Shown: piece after piece, positions 24,691 to 34,165 of the stretch
How the letters are laid out: each line of letters begins with the position of its first letter
How positions within the stretch are numbered: the stretch's first letter is position 1
From: Sitta carolinensis
Lineage: Eukaryota > Chordata > Aves > Passeriformes > Sittidae
NCBI GenBank assembly: GCA_032173965.1
Contig: CM063294.1
Span: 11,398,452 to 11,462,451 of the forward strand
Length of the DNA stretch: 64,000 nucleotides
Direction of reading: 5' to 3'
The notes under the pieces: generated by a model
The model's database searches: none
What the model saw: the letters and a program-made list of their open reading frames with translations, nothing else
Told to the model about the DNA's origin: nothing
Translations under genes and position numbers: made by a program

Positions 24691-27600
24691 TTGCTGGTGT
24701 GTATATTGCTGGCTTAGGAATTACTGTGGAAGTTTTTTGTGCTCTAGGTATAACCTGGAGTACATTAAAAAAAAGAACAAAAAACAAACAACTTTAAGAA
24801 GGGCTTTAACACCTTGTTGGAAAATGGTTTTCGTTTATCCCAGGGTGAGTGTTCTCATGATGGGCCCTTCAGAGAGGCCACAGGAGCTCTGGGGCAAGCT
24901 CAGAGTAGGGCTGAACACTGGTACAAAATCCCTCGCTGCCAGAACTCGCCCCCACAAGCCTTCACCCTGATGGAAAACGCACTGTGCTGGGGTCAGGGCT
25001 ACTCCAGCAGCTGGGATAACCAGCAGTGAGGTGCTGGTGGTGGCCATCACCTTGCCAGCACCCACCAGCACTGCCCGTGTCCCACCAAAGCTCCCTGGAG
25101 CCGCCGCACCGCCAGCACGGCGGATTTCACAACGTTTCCCCAGGAGTGTTTGGATTCACGGTGTAAAACAAACCACTTTTGTCCAAACAAGATGCTTCTT
25201 GCAGAGAAGGCTATTTTGGGTTGGGTGTTTTTTATTTTAATGGCCTTTCAAAGAGCAGAACTGGTTTGCACGAAGCTGCTCCAAATGTTTCCAAGCAAAG
25301 TTTAAGAGAAAACTGGAGTTTCACTTAAGCGTGTTTTAATGGGGAAGGCTTGTTTTTCCTTCGTGTTCCCTTCTCTTCTTGGAAAACCAGGAGCCAAGAG
25401 AAGAAAGGTCTTCAGCTCACAGCAAACGATTTTGTTTCAGTTTTGAGAAGTAGGGAGGGATCAGTATTTTTATGGGAGAAATTTATTTCCTTCCAATAAG
25501 CTCCATTTCAGACAGTTTTTTTTTTTCTCCAGAGCGTGTTAGGAGGAGTCACATATTTACTGTGTATATTGATGTACAATAAAAGCAGTATTCTTTGGAG
25601 GTCTGGATTCACTTTTTACAGCATGTCCCCATCCTGTGACTCCCTGGATACAAGGGGGTACAATATCTGTGGTGACACCATGGAGCACACTGACAAAAGG
25701 ACACTCAGTGTCTCCCTGCCTTTATGCCCCAATCCCCCCACTTTCCTCCCATGCCTATGAAGGCAGCAGCACAGCCATGCTGGGTGCTGGATCCCACTTT
25801 GGGATGGGGAATAATGAGCTCTGGGGAGGCTTCTGCCACCTCCCATTTATAAAACAGGAAAAAAGGGTGGGAAAAAGCACTAAAATTATTTAAGACCCCC
25901 AACTTCCAAATAATTTTCTGTTGCAAAAAAAAGTATTAACAGATGCTTGTTAATTCTTAAAACTATCTCAATCTGCAAAAGAAACCCAACCTTGGAAAAT
26001 CCATCTTGAGAGTCTTGCTGTAATGGCAATCTTGCTGTAATGGCTGGCTCAGCAGCTGCACAGACATCTCAGGATGCAGTGGGGGGAACCAAGGGAAAAT
26101 CAGTCCCTCTCTCCCATGGAAGTGAGCAGCAATTCCTGCACCTGAGCAGAGAGACAACCTGGAATTTTGAGAGAGCTGAGTATAATCAGCATAATAAGGC
26201 ACCACTAATTGTCCTCATCCTCCTACCCTGGCACAGCTGGGAAGGCATAGCCAGACCTGGCACAAGGCATTGTGTCATGATAACTGCAATTGCCCTGAAA
26301 ATCTTAGAGACAAAATGAATTAAAACCCCCATGTGGACCCACACAGAGAGGAAGGTGGGAAATGAGGATACCAGGACATGGTCCCACCACAGGGAAACAT
26401 GGACAGGATGCTGTTCACTGGCTCTGGCTGTTCTGCAGTGCCACCACATCACACTGAGCCTGTGACACAGCAGAGCCCTGTTAAAAGCAACCCAACTCTT
26501 TTTGGTGGTGGGGACCACTGTCAGCAGCCTTCTCCCAGCACAAAGCCAATTCCCTGCAGTGTCACACAGACACGGTGCAGAACAGGAGCTCACCCACCCA
26601 GCCAGGTCAGTCCATGGGCCAGCCACAGTAGCAGTGGGACAGGAGGGAAGCCTCTCTTTCAAGGAATGTGGGATGGTGGTGTAAGCAGGGACCAGGGAAA
26701 TCCCTCATGGACATGTGTGTGGTGGTCCTGGGGTTGGGAGGTCCCTGAACTCCTGTATGGGAAGGAGTGGGAAGAGAAGTCCCCACAGTAGCACCACCAG
26801 CATTAATGGAGAGCAGGGGGTGAGGGAGAAGGACACATCTCATGTCATTTCCCCACCAGCACACAGGAGGTGACCCAAACCTGCACTGACATCTGACCAA
26901 GGGAAAGGTTGGAAGCAGCAAGTCCAGCTTGCCCATCCAGAGGCAGCAGTTTGTCTCCAGCTATGCCCCAAACCAGATGCTTTTGACGAAGACGCCAGGA
27001 GCTGCCTTAATAAGCTCTTATGCAATCCTTCTCAGCAGAGGAAATGTCTTTCCCAATCCCCAGCCATTAACAGTTGGCTGATGCCCTGGAGCAGGACATT
27101 TTAGAGCCCTTGTAAATTTGCTTCAGGAGTGGAAAGTGGTTCGTGGAGGGAAAGGCACTGTTTTTTGTAAGGGACCTGAATCATCTGGGAGCTCTTCTCC
27201 TCTTCTCCCCACGAGTAGAGAGTTGCCACTATGAGCCAGCAGCCAAGCCCTGACCTGAGCAAGCAGTTCAAGGATGGGAGAATGACAGTGGCAGCTTCTA
27301 CCCCAGGGTCAGCAGCCAGCCTCAAGGTTTTGGGGATCAGTGTGTGTCTCAACAAGGAATCTGAGTGGGGAAAGAAGAGGTTTTAGGGTAGGAGCATCAA
27401 TCCTGATTCAGTGCAAAATTTCTTTCAAGAAGAGAGATCAACCAGAGAGCAACTGAACCCATTCTCCATGCACATGGCTGACCTGAGCTGCCAGTCAGAC
27501 CTCATGGACTGGGTTTTCCTGTCATCTCCAATTATGTGTCTATGACAAGTAATGCAATATAAATAGAAATTTCCCTTATGGCAGGTGGACCCTCCTTCTG

Positions 27601-27714
27601 CTGATTCCATGGCAATCAGATGGGGAACAACTCTGTTTTAAGTGAGACTCAGGGCACCCACCTAGAGCCATGATTTTGGGGCTGGTTCCAGCAGTGAGGC
27701 TGCTGTTACCTTCC
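24691..27714. other. Intergenic DNA; no gene recognised
   Basis: No recognisable coding, RNA or mobile element sequence. A short local duplication (TCTTGCTGTAATGG twice) lies near 26014-26045. Nothing else is supported. Confidence 0.5.
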
Positions 27715-28080
27715 CATTACCTATTGTTTACATCCAAACCTAATTGTAAATTGACATGAGCCGTCTTTGGGGAGCTGCTGCTCCATCAGCACAATGAGCC
27801 ATTGTTGAAATGGCCACAGCAATTTTCCAGGTTAATTTATGGCCGCCACACCCCATTAGCAGCAATAAATGTGGAGCCCGGTTTTGCCGAAATTGTGAGT
27901 TACGATTTCTCAAATAAATACATTTTCCTATAAACCAGCTCTCTGTTTAGTTTGAATGTTCCTCACAGACACATCCATCTACATAAAATACACAGGAGAG
28001 GAAGCTGAGCTGTGACTTTGCTCTGATGACATAAAAACTTTTGTAAACACAATGTCACTTACAGTACTAGCAAAGAGAGA
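27715..28080. promoter_or_regulatory. Candidate enhancer-like element with FOX and paired SOX sites
   Basis: This non-coding stretch has a forkhead core TGTTTAC at 27725-27731. It also has a perfect inverted SOX pair, ACAATG-AGC-CATTGT, at 27791-27805. TAAT and AATAAA words and a mixed, non-repetitive texture follow. It lies about 4.4 kb upstream of the HAND1 TATA box. FOX and SOX binding preferences are established; that this is a HAND1 enhancer is inference from position and motif clustering. Confidence 0.3.
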
Positions 28081-28459
28081 GCCCAAAAAATAAACAGCGA
28101 GTGCCTGGCCCATCCCTTCAGGAGCACATGGAAAATTTAATACTTTTTTCCGTAAAGCTTTGTTTTCCTTTTGATTTAACCATGCAAGACAGTGGCTGTT
28201 TGGCCATAAATAGATGGTATTTCTTGAGGGGCAATGGCTGCACTCATCCTGTGTGTCACCGTAGGGGCAACATGGGAGGGGTGTGGACAGAGAAGATGCT
28301 GTGGGTCACTGCTGGGAACAGGAGCATCCAGGCACAGCCCTGTGTTCACCCCAATTCCTCCTGCTCCATCCATGGGGCTTTGACAGACTGAGCCCCACTG
28401 GGGGAGGTTCTGCTGCAGGATCAAGCAGCCCAGTGATGCAGGCTGGGGGACTCAGGCAG

Positions 28460-28550
28460 TGTGTGGGCACAGGAGCACACAGTTCAGGCAGGAATTCCTC
28501 AGACCCCAGCACAGGGCACAGCTCTCCTGTGTGGGCACAGGAGCACACAG
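28460..28550. repeat. Short direct duplication, 68-bp offset
   Basis: A 23-bp phrase beginning TGTGTGGGCACAGGAGC occurs at 28460-28482 and again at 28528-28550. No further copies were seen. Confidence 0.8.
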
Positions 28551-30499
28551 CACCCCAGCACCCCTGTGAATCCCGTCCTGGCACAGCAGGACACATGTGG
28601 CAAACCTTGCTGGGATGCCCTGAGTGGGCTTTTGCAGCCCAGTCTTGGCTGCGACCCCAGAGCTGAGTTCATTGCTGATCAAACTGACTTGATTCCATTC
28701 ACTTCTCCAGGTTCTCTCGCTCCTCACATTGCCAGGAGGAAAATAATCCCTCGGAGGAGCTCTCTGCAGCTCTCCTCGAAGCAGATTCTGCTCATGCCTC
28801 AGTTTCCCAAGGGTTTTTGCCCCTGTCCCCGAGGCCTCTGAGAGCAGAACTGTTAGGAAGGTGCTGAGTGATTATTATTGCATTATTTCAGGCAAGTGCT
28901 ATAAATACCCAGGGGCACCTTTAGACACAACCCAGCTGCCCAGGGGAGCTGGCTCAGCCCTGTTCTGTGCCTGCAGCAGCTGAGGAGGGGATGGAAGGCA
29001 GTGGCTGAGTGGGGAGGTACCCTGGGCATAGCCTGATGTGGGACACGGTGTGGGGCTGTGGGGAGCAGGGCTGGGACCCTCCTGGCTGCACCCCGGGGTT
29101 CAGTGGAGCTCGGGGTGGGCGGGATGTGGGTGCAGCAGGGTGCCGGGATGCTGCAGGGAGACGCTAACAAGGAAGACAAGGGGAATATTTTACGGGGCTG
29201 CAATGTAAACAGAGCTGGAGCAGAGCCCCTTTTTATGGAGTCCCTGTCCTGCCAGGGCATCTGCCAAGGCCCTGATTTACGCTCCTATTTAGATAAGGGA
29301 GCCAGAAGGGGGGAGCAGAGCTGGCGTCAAAGTCACAGGACACCCGGGGCTGCCGCTCGCTGGGCGCTGATAAGGAGGTGGCTGAGGGGCCAGGGCCAAA
29401 ACCTCAGCTCCCGTCCCAGAAATGGGGATGGATGCAGAGCTCGGGGGCTCCTGCTGGGTTAGGGGTGCTGGGGTTCACAGAGACCTGGGATAACATCACT
29501 CCCAACATGCAGCATCGGTCCCCTCACCATCACCTGGCCATGAGGGCAGGAAAAGTTTCTCTGGGAAGGATTTGAAGGAAAGCAGGTGGAGAGGAACGTG
29601 GTTCCTCCTGCCATGCCAACCATAAATCACCTAATCCAAACTGCTCAGCATTTTCTCCCCCATGTGAGTGGGGAGATGTGAAATTAAAGAAACTCACCAA
29701 AAGTTTGAGAAGTGCTAAATTTGGACGCCATGACAAAGGCCGTCTGGTTTGATTTAGAAGGTGTCAGCATGAAAAGGGCTCTGGTTTTATTATTTTATTA
29801 AAACACGAAAGATTAGAATGATTTTCCAAAGGAAAATCAACCCTCTGGTCCCACTATTTGCTCAGCTGAGTACTTCCAAACTCTGCAGGGTCCAGGGACC
29901 TCCATCAGGGGGTGGATTAAGCAAGATAATGCCCAGGCTTGGGCTGAACTTACCTGGCTCGGCAGCTGGAGGTGACTCTGGTGCAGGGCTCGAGGTGGCA
30001 GCTCCCAGCTGGATGTGGCTGTAAGTGGCCTGTGCAACGCAGGGCTATGGGGATGAAAGGCATTCTTTTGGGAGGTATTTCTAGAGCTGGGGTTGGGTGG
30101 CACAGATTCTAACCTGTGCTCCACATGCTCTGCCAGCATGGGGGGGTGAGGCGTGAAGTGGGACCCCTGAACTTCTCCCAGGTGGGCACTGGCACCCATC
30201 AGCTCTGAGCCAGGCTCGGGGACCCCAGCCACTGTTTTGAAGGAAATCGGGGACACGACGCCCTACTCTACCCAAGGCCTGGCTCTAACAGGAGAGTAAT
30301 CACTAGCAAATGTTTGCAGGGCGCTTGTTTAAAGGGGGTGGGGAAGCGGGGTCTTTGCAGCAGCTGAGAACAAAGCAGGGGGGAACAAAGCTGGGTAGAT
30401 CCGGCCGCTCCCCCCCAGCCGCCGGGGCCCGGCAGAACAGGAGACCTGCTTGCACCCTGCCCCGGCCCCCCAGCCTCCTGCCTTCGCAACTCGCCTTGT
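28551..30499. other. Intergenic DNA; no gene recognised
   Basis: No gene is visible. Two GATA-type sites lie close together, AGATAAG near 29290 and CTGATAAG at 29367-29374, in a moderately GC-rich stretch. Otherwise nothing distinctive. Confidence 0.5.
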
Positions 30500-30735
30500 A
30501 ACAACTAACGATGGAAAATCCGAGGCATTTAAGTGGCTCCCGAATCCGCCCGGGAACCGTGATTGAGAGAAGTCAAATAAAATTTGTCATCTTTAAAATG
30601 CAGGAGGACGTTAATGGTGTGTTAGCCCGGATGATTAATACAAGCGCCTGCAAACAACCCTCCAACGTTTCCACCCTCCGCTGCAAGATGAATCGCTGGA
30701 AAGCGCCGTTAATCGCTAACATACCTCGGGCCCAA
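30500..30735. promoter_or_regulatory. Candidate HAND1 upstream enhancer with an NKX2-5-type site
   Basis: This stretch lies about 1.4-1.6 kb upstream of the HAND1 TATA box. TTAAGTG at 30529-30535 matches the NKX2-5 consensus. Homeodomain-type ATTAAT and TTAATC words follow, in a non-repetitive, AT-balanced block between GC-rich flanks. HAND1 is expressed in developing heart, where NKX2-5 acts, so the site is plausible. Conservation was not measured. A 224-codon ORF that crosses the block has no known domain and is not thought to be real. Confidence 0.3.
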
Positions 30736-31069
30736 AGCCCCTTCCTGCCCCGCCGTGCTCTGATCGCCACTGCCGTGCCCAGCCCGTCTTCCCTGGGAGT
30801 CACTGCAGCCAGAGCAGCGGTCAGCCCCAATGTCACCCAGCAGGGCTGGGGTGAAGCCGGGCTCTGGCAGATATTCTCCTGGGGATCTGTCTCCCATGGG
30901 TGCAGAGGCGAGCAGGAGGTGCCTGTCCACTTCAGGGCCCCGCCCTGGGCTTGGGTTTCGGGCTGCGGTGAAGTACGAGATCCCAACCCCAGCGGGTCAC
31001 CACAGCCCTTTCATGGCCAGGCGGGGACAGGGAAATGCAGGGCAGATCCCCACCTCCTCCTTATTGTAA

Positions 31070-31530
31070 ATAAATTTGTGCGCATTTTTACGTATTTTTA
31101 TGTATCATTTATGTGTACATTTTTGCATATTTTTTCAGTATCATTTTTATATATTTATGTATCTATGCAGTGTCTGCACGGGTGAACAGCACACACGTGT
31201 CTGCTTACACGCCATGTGTGTGATAGGCGTGTGTGCCGCACGAGTGTGTGTCACATACTTGTCAGGACATCGAGGTTGTGGCACAGCCGTGCTGCTGGTG
31301 TGTGTAACACACATGGGTGCACGTGTGTGACGTGCTCGTGGAGTGCGTGTACATCGCAGAGTTGTGTGCTGCATGCAGCATCTTCGTGGTGCCTGTGGCC
31401 AACGCGTGCAGTGCTTTGGTGTGAGCAGCAGCGCACGGTGTAACCCGCACGAGAGCAGCGTGGGTTTGTGCAGCGTGCATTGCACAGAGTGCAGCGCACA
31501 TCCCTGTGCAGCTGTGCAAGGCACGGAGCA
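31070..31530. repeat. Degenerate TG/CACG-rich low-complexity tract
   Basis: First an AT-rich segment of TTTTTA/TGTAT words (31070-31170), then about 350 bp dominated by TGTGTG, CACACG and GTGCAC words. No fixed period is evident. It looks like an eroded (TG)n microsatellite about 0.6-1 kb upstream of the HAND1 promoter, and it may form Z-DNA. Confidence 0.65.
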
Positions 31531-32114
31531 GGCGTGGGGCAGGAGCAGGGAGGGAGCCCACACCCCATCCCTGCCACCCCCAACCGCAGGGGTGCCCAGC
31601 CCGCCTCACCCCGATACCTTCGCCCCCTTTTCTCCCCGTCCCGCGTCTCCCCCGGCTCCCAGCGCGGTCCCAAGCGCCCCGCACTGCCCGCCCGGCCCCG
31701 CCGCGCTCCGCTCCCACGGCCCCGAGCCTGTCCCGCGTGGGGACTCGGGCTTGGGAAGCAGAGAGTCCCCGGGTCACCGCGACCCCGGAGCGCGCACACG
31801 GCCCGGCCCGGCCGTCGGGGGTGCGGGCAGGCGCGGCTCCCCCGCCCCGCTGCCCGCTCTCCCCCCCCGGCCGGGCTCTCGGGGGGCTCCGACCCCCCCG
31901 CCCCTGGAGGAGGCAGCGGGAATCGAAGCGCTCCGGGACAGGGGGTGGGGTGCCCCTCGGTCCTTCCTCACCCCCTCCTCCCGGGAAGCGAGGAGCAGGC
32001 GGGACCGAGGGCAAGCGGCGGAGGTGCGAGCCCAGAGCCCCGAGCCCGGAGCGCGGCGCACGCCCCCTCCGCCGCTCCGCTCCCCCCGGGGCCTCCGCGC
32101 ATCCTCCCCTGCCC

Positions 32115-32153
32115 ATTGGCTCCACGGCGGGGGGGCCGCGGCCCTATATAAAG
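32115..32153 (+). promoter_or_regulatory. HAND1: HAND1 core promoter: inverted CCAAT box and TATA box
   Basis: ATTGG at 32115-32119 is an inverted CCAAT box, and TATATAAAG at 32145-32153 is a strong TATA box. The 25-nt spacing is typical. A start site about 25-30 nt downstream of the TATA box, near 32175, would give a 5' leader of about 185 nt before the HAND1 ATG. The start site itself is inferred. Confidence 0.85.
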
Positions 32154-32175
32154 GCAGGGTCGGGAGGCTCCAGAA

Positions 32176-32246
32176 GGGGTTAAAAAAACCCCAAACAACA
32201 AACCCAAAACCCCAAACTCCGACCTCCCCACCCCAAACCCCACAGC
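32176..32246 (+). other. HAND1: A/C-rich segment of the HAND1 5' leader
   Basis: Just after the inferred start site the leader is almost only A and C: repeated CCCCAAAC and AACCCCAAA words, with very few G or T. It should be unstructured as RNA. The complementary DNA strand is G-rich. It contrasts sharply with the surrounding CpG island. Confidence 0.7.
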
Positions 32247-32318
32247 CGTCTTCGCCGCCGGAGCCGCGCTCCCCGAGCCCGCCGCGCCCGCCCGGCGGGG
32301 AGCGCCTCCCGCCCGGCC

Positions 32319-32333
32319 ATGGAGCGCTGCTGA
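32319..32333 (+). CDS. Upstream ORF in the HAND1 leader (4 codons plus stop)
   Basis: An ATG in the strong context GGCCATGG (G at -3 and G at +4) opens a Met-Glu-Arg-Cys-stop frame inside the inferred leader. It ends 28 nt before the HAND1 ATG, whose own context is weaker (A at -3, A at +4). Known uORF behaviour suggests it would lower HAND1 translation, because reinitiation after so short a gap is inefficient. It is real as sequence; translation is inferred. Confidence 0.6.
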
Positions 32334-32361
32334 GCGGCCCCCGGGGCCAGCGGAGCGGATC

Positions 32362-32867
32362 ATGAACCTGGTGGGGGGCTACCAGCATCACCACCACCAC
32401 CACCATCACCACCACATGCTGCACGACCCTTTCCTCTTCGGGCCGGCGGCGCGGTGCCACCAGGAGCGCGCCTACTTCCCCGGCTGGGTGCTCAACCCGG
32501 CCGAGGCGACCCCCGAGCTCGCCGGGCAGAGCCCTAACTACGGCCCCGCCGAGTACGGCCCGGCCGGCCCGGGGCGGCTGGAGGCTCTCAGCGGCCGCCT
32601 GGGACGGCGAAAAGGTGTCGGGGGTCCAAGAAGGAGCGGCGGAGGACGGAGAGCATCAACAGCGCCTTCGCCGAGCTCCGCGAGTGCATCCCCAACGTGC
32701 CCGCCGACACCAAGCTCTCCAAGATCAAGACACTGCGCCTGGCCACCAGCTACATCGCCTACCTGATGGAGGTGCTGGCCAAGGACAGCCAGCCCGGGGA
32801 CACCGAGGGCTTCAAAGCCGAACTCAAGAAGGCGGACAGCCGAGAGAACAAGAGGAAAAGGGAGACG
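32362..32867 (+). CDS. HAND1: HAND1 exon 1: N-terminus and bHLH domain, with a one-base frame break
   Basis: Encodes most of heart and neural crest derivatives expressed 1, a class II (Twist-family) bHLH transcription factor. It dimerises with E-proteins or HAND2 and binds E-box/D-box DNA in the nucleus. The N-terminus MNLVGGY is diagnostic of HAND1 rather than HAND2 and is followed by ten histidines (about residues 9-18). The bHLH block, KKERRRTES onward, begins at 32628 and includes the Thr/Ser pair (about T96/S98) equivalent to the phosphorylated T107/S109 of human HAND1. The N-terminus is in the frame of 32362 and the bHLH in the frame of 32628: one base is missing near 32626-32628, where a CCN proline codon reads CC. 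Unrepaired, the frame stops at 32766 (134 codons) without a bHLH. The exon ends ACG|GTAAGA at 32867, phase 0. Confidence 0.95.
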
Positions 32868-33509
32868 GTAAGAGGCAGATCGGGACCCGCGTCCCTGCTC
32901 CCCGTGGACCAGGAGCGGGCGGGAAAAACCCAGGGGCTGGGGCGGGAAAAAATCCTCTAAACTCTCCCGGCCTCGTCCAAGCTTTTTTTTCCCCACTGTA
33001 GTAATAATAATAATAATAATAATATAATAATAATAATAATAATAAATAATAATAATAATAAATATAGTAGTAGTAATGGTGGTTGTTGTAGTAATGATTG
33101 TTGTTGTAGTGGTAGTAGTAACAAAACTGTGGAGGGAAACTCGTCGAAAACTAGCCCGCCCGACGGGCCGGGGTTTGCTCCCGAGCACTTTCCGCGAGGG
33201 CTCAGCCCTCGGGTCCGGGACGGGCTGGAGCCTCCTCCGGTCCGTCCTTCCCCTCTCCGCGAGCTCTCCCAGTTCGAGCGGGCGCAGGAGCTATTCGGAG
33301 CAAGGGCGGTCGCTTCTCCCCGTGCTGCAGCGGGCGGGTGGCGGGGTGGGGACCCCTAAAGCCCCTCTTTGTCCTCGGGCTGGCAAAGCCGCTCGGAGCT
33401 GCCGGGCCCCGCTGCAGCCCTGCGGCGGGGCAAGGGGCGGGCGGCCCGGGACCCCGCTCCGTTCCTGACCGCTCCTTTCTCCCTCCTCTCCCCATCTCCT
33501 CTCCCGCAG
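32868..33509 (+). other. HAND1: HAND1 intron
   Basis: This 642-nt intron runs from GTAAGA to a pyrimidine-rich acceptor CTCCCGCAG. The acceptor is followed directly by another CAG, giving a CAGCAG (NAGNAG) tandem. HAND genes characteristically have a single intron after the bHLH region, which fits. It contains a trinucleotide-rich repeat (separate entry) between two GC-rich ends. Confidence 0.92.
32998..33121 (+). repeat. (TAA)n microsatellite grading into TAG/TTG triplets
   Basis: TAA triplets with a few register slips occupy about 33000-33064. Triplets of TAG, TGG, TTG and TGA follow to about 33121. The AT-rich repeat interrupts the CpG island within the HAND1 intron. It is probably length-polymorphic. 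The poly-Thr/Ile and poly-Val ORFs across it are artefacts. Confidence 0.95.
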
Positions 33510-33611
33510 CAGCCCGAGGTCTATTCGCAGCCTCTGGGTCACGGCGAGAAGAAGCTGAAGGGCCGGACGGGTTGGCCCCAGCAGGTCTGGGCTCTGGAAC
33601 TGAACCCCTGA
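33510..33611 (+). CDS. HAND1: HAND1 exon 2: conserved C-terminus and stop
   Basis: Encodes the last 33 residues, starting QPEVYSQ and ending in the highly conserved HAND tail [21 protein letters not shown], then TGA at 33609-33611. Phase 0 joins the exon cleanly to ...KRKRET of exon 1. The joined protein would be about 202 residues if the exon 1 frame break is a sequence error, compared with 215 in human HAND1. Because the acceptor is CAGCAG, splicing at the second AG (33512) would drop one glutamine. HAND1 regulates cardiac, limb and extra-embryonic mesoderm development. Confidence 0.97.
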   Translation, partial: QPEVYSQPLGHGEKKLKGRTGWPQQVWALELNP

Positions 33612-34165
33612 GAGCTGCCCCGCCGCCCCAGCGGCGCTCCCGCCCGCCCCTCCATGTGCAATGTCGGAGAGAGCCCAGCCCGGCCCCGGAGCCCATCCAG
33701 GCGCAGGACACGGGGAGCCGGCCCGGCTGCCCCTCACCCGGACGGATGCTCCGCGGGAGAGAGGCGAGAGCGCTCTGCGGGCTCGGGTCCCGCCCGCCTC
33801 GTCTGCAGCGGGGACCAGCCGGGCCCTTTCCCCCGTCCCCTCCCCGCATTTGCAGTAATCGTTGCTCCTTCCCGCTGCCAGCAGCGATCGGCGGCTCCTG
33901 CTCTGCCGGGCCTCACTAGAACGGTTCGGTTCGTTTGCTCTTGTAAATACGAGCCCCCGATCCCCTCTCCCCGTCCGCTGCCTGACCGACGTGTGGCCGC
34001 GGTGAAACTACCTAGAGGTGCATTTGGGAACACTCCTGTGTCGGGTTTTCTACCTCAGATCTGCATGACCACTTCCCGAGGGACCGAGCGCGCCACACCA
34101 CGTATTTAAAACTAAATAGCTAAAAAAAAAATTAATAAAATAAAATTTAAACTTTATGCAAATGG
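33612..34165 (+). other. HAND1: HAND1 3' UTR with two overlapping polyadenylation signals
   Basis: After the stop the sequence is non-coding and becomes AT-rich at its end. AATAAA occurs at 34134-34139 and again at 34139-34144. Cleavage near 34155-34165 would give a 3' UTR of about 550 nt. An octamer-like ATGCAAAT at 34156-34163 follows immediately. The end point is inferred from the signals. Confidence 0.75.

Larger units (their letters stand above)
31560..34000. promoter_or_regulatory. HAND1: HAND1 CpG island
   Basis: CpG density is high and nearly continuous from upstream of the promoter through both exons and into the early 3' UTR, apart from the AT-rich repeat in the intron. CpG islands that span whole short developmental genes are common. 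Long ORFs on both strands upstream of the start codon (up to 340 codons) come from the base composition; they lack recognisable domains. Confidence 0.8.

Noticed and set aside
31262..32365. Long ORFs (287 codons -, 340 codons +) upstream of HAND1
   Set aside because: Low-complexity Pro/Ala/Arg/Gly proteins produced by the CpG island and TG-rich tract; they overlap the HAND1 promoter and leader.
32362..32867. HAND2 as the identity of the bHLH gene
   Set aside because: The N-terminus MNLVGGY plus poly-His, [11 protein letters not shown], and the ending [11 protein letters not shown] are HAND1-specific; HAND2 starts MSLVGGF and has WPQHVWALELK. The SAP30L/GALNT10 neighbours also indicate HAND1.
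32615..33001. 128-codon ORF in the third frame across HAND1 exon 1
   Set aside because: Shadow of the true bHLH frame; its protein matches nothing and it runs through the splice donor.
32538..33188. Poly-Thr/Ile protein on the minus strand in the HAND1 intron
   Set aside because: Translation of the (TAA)n microsatellite.
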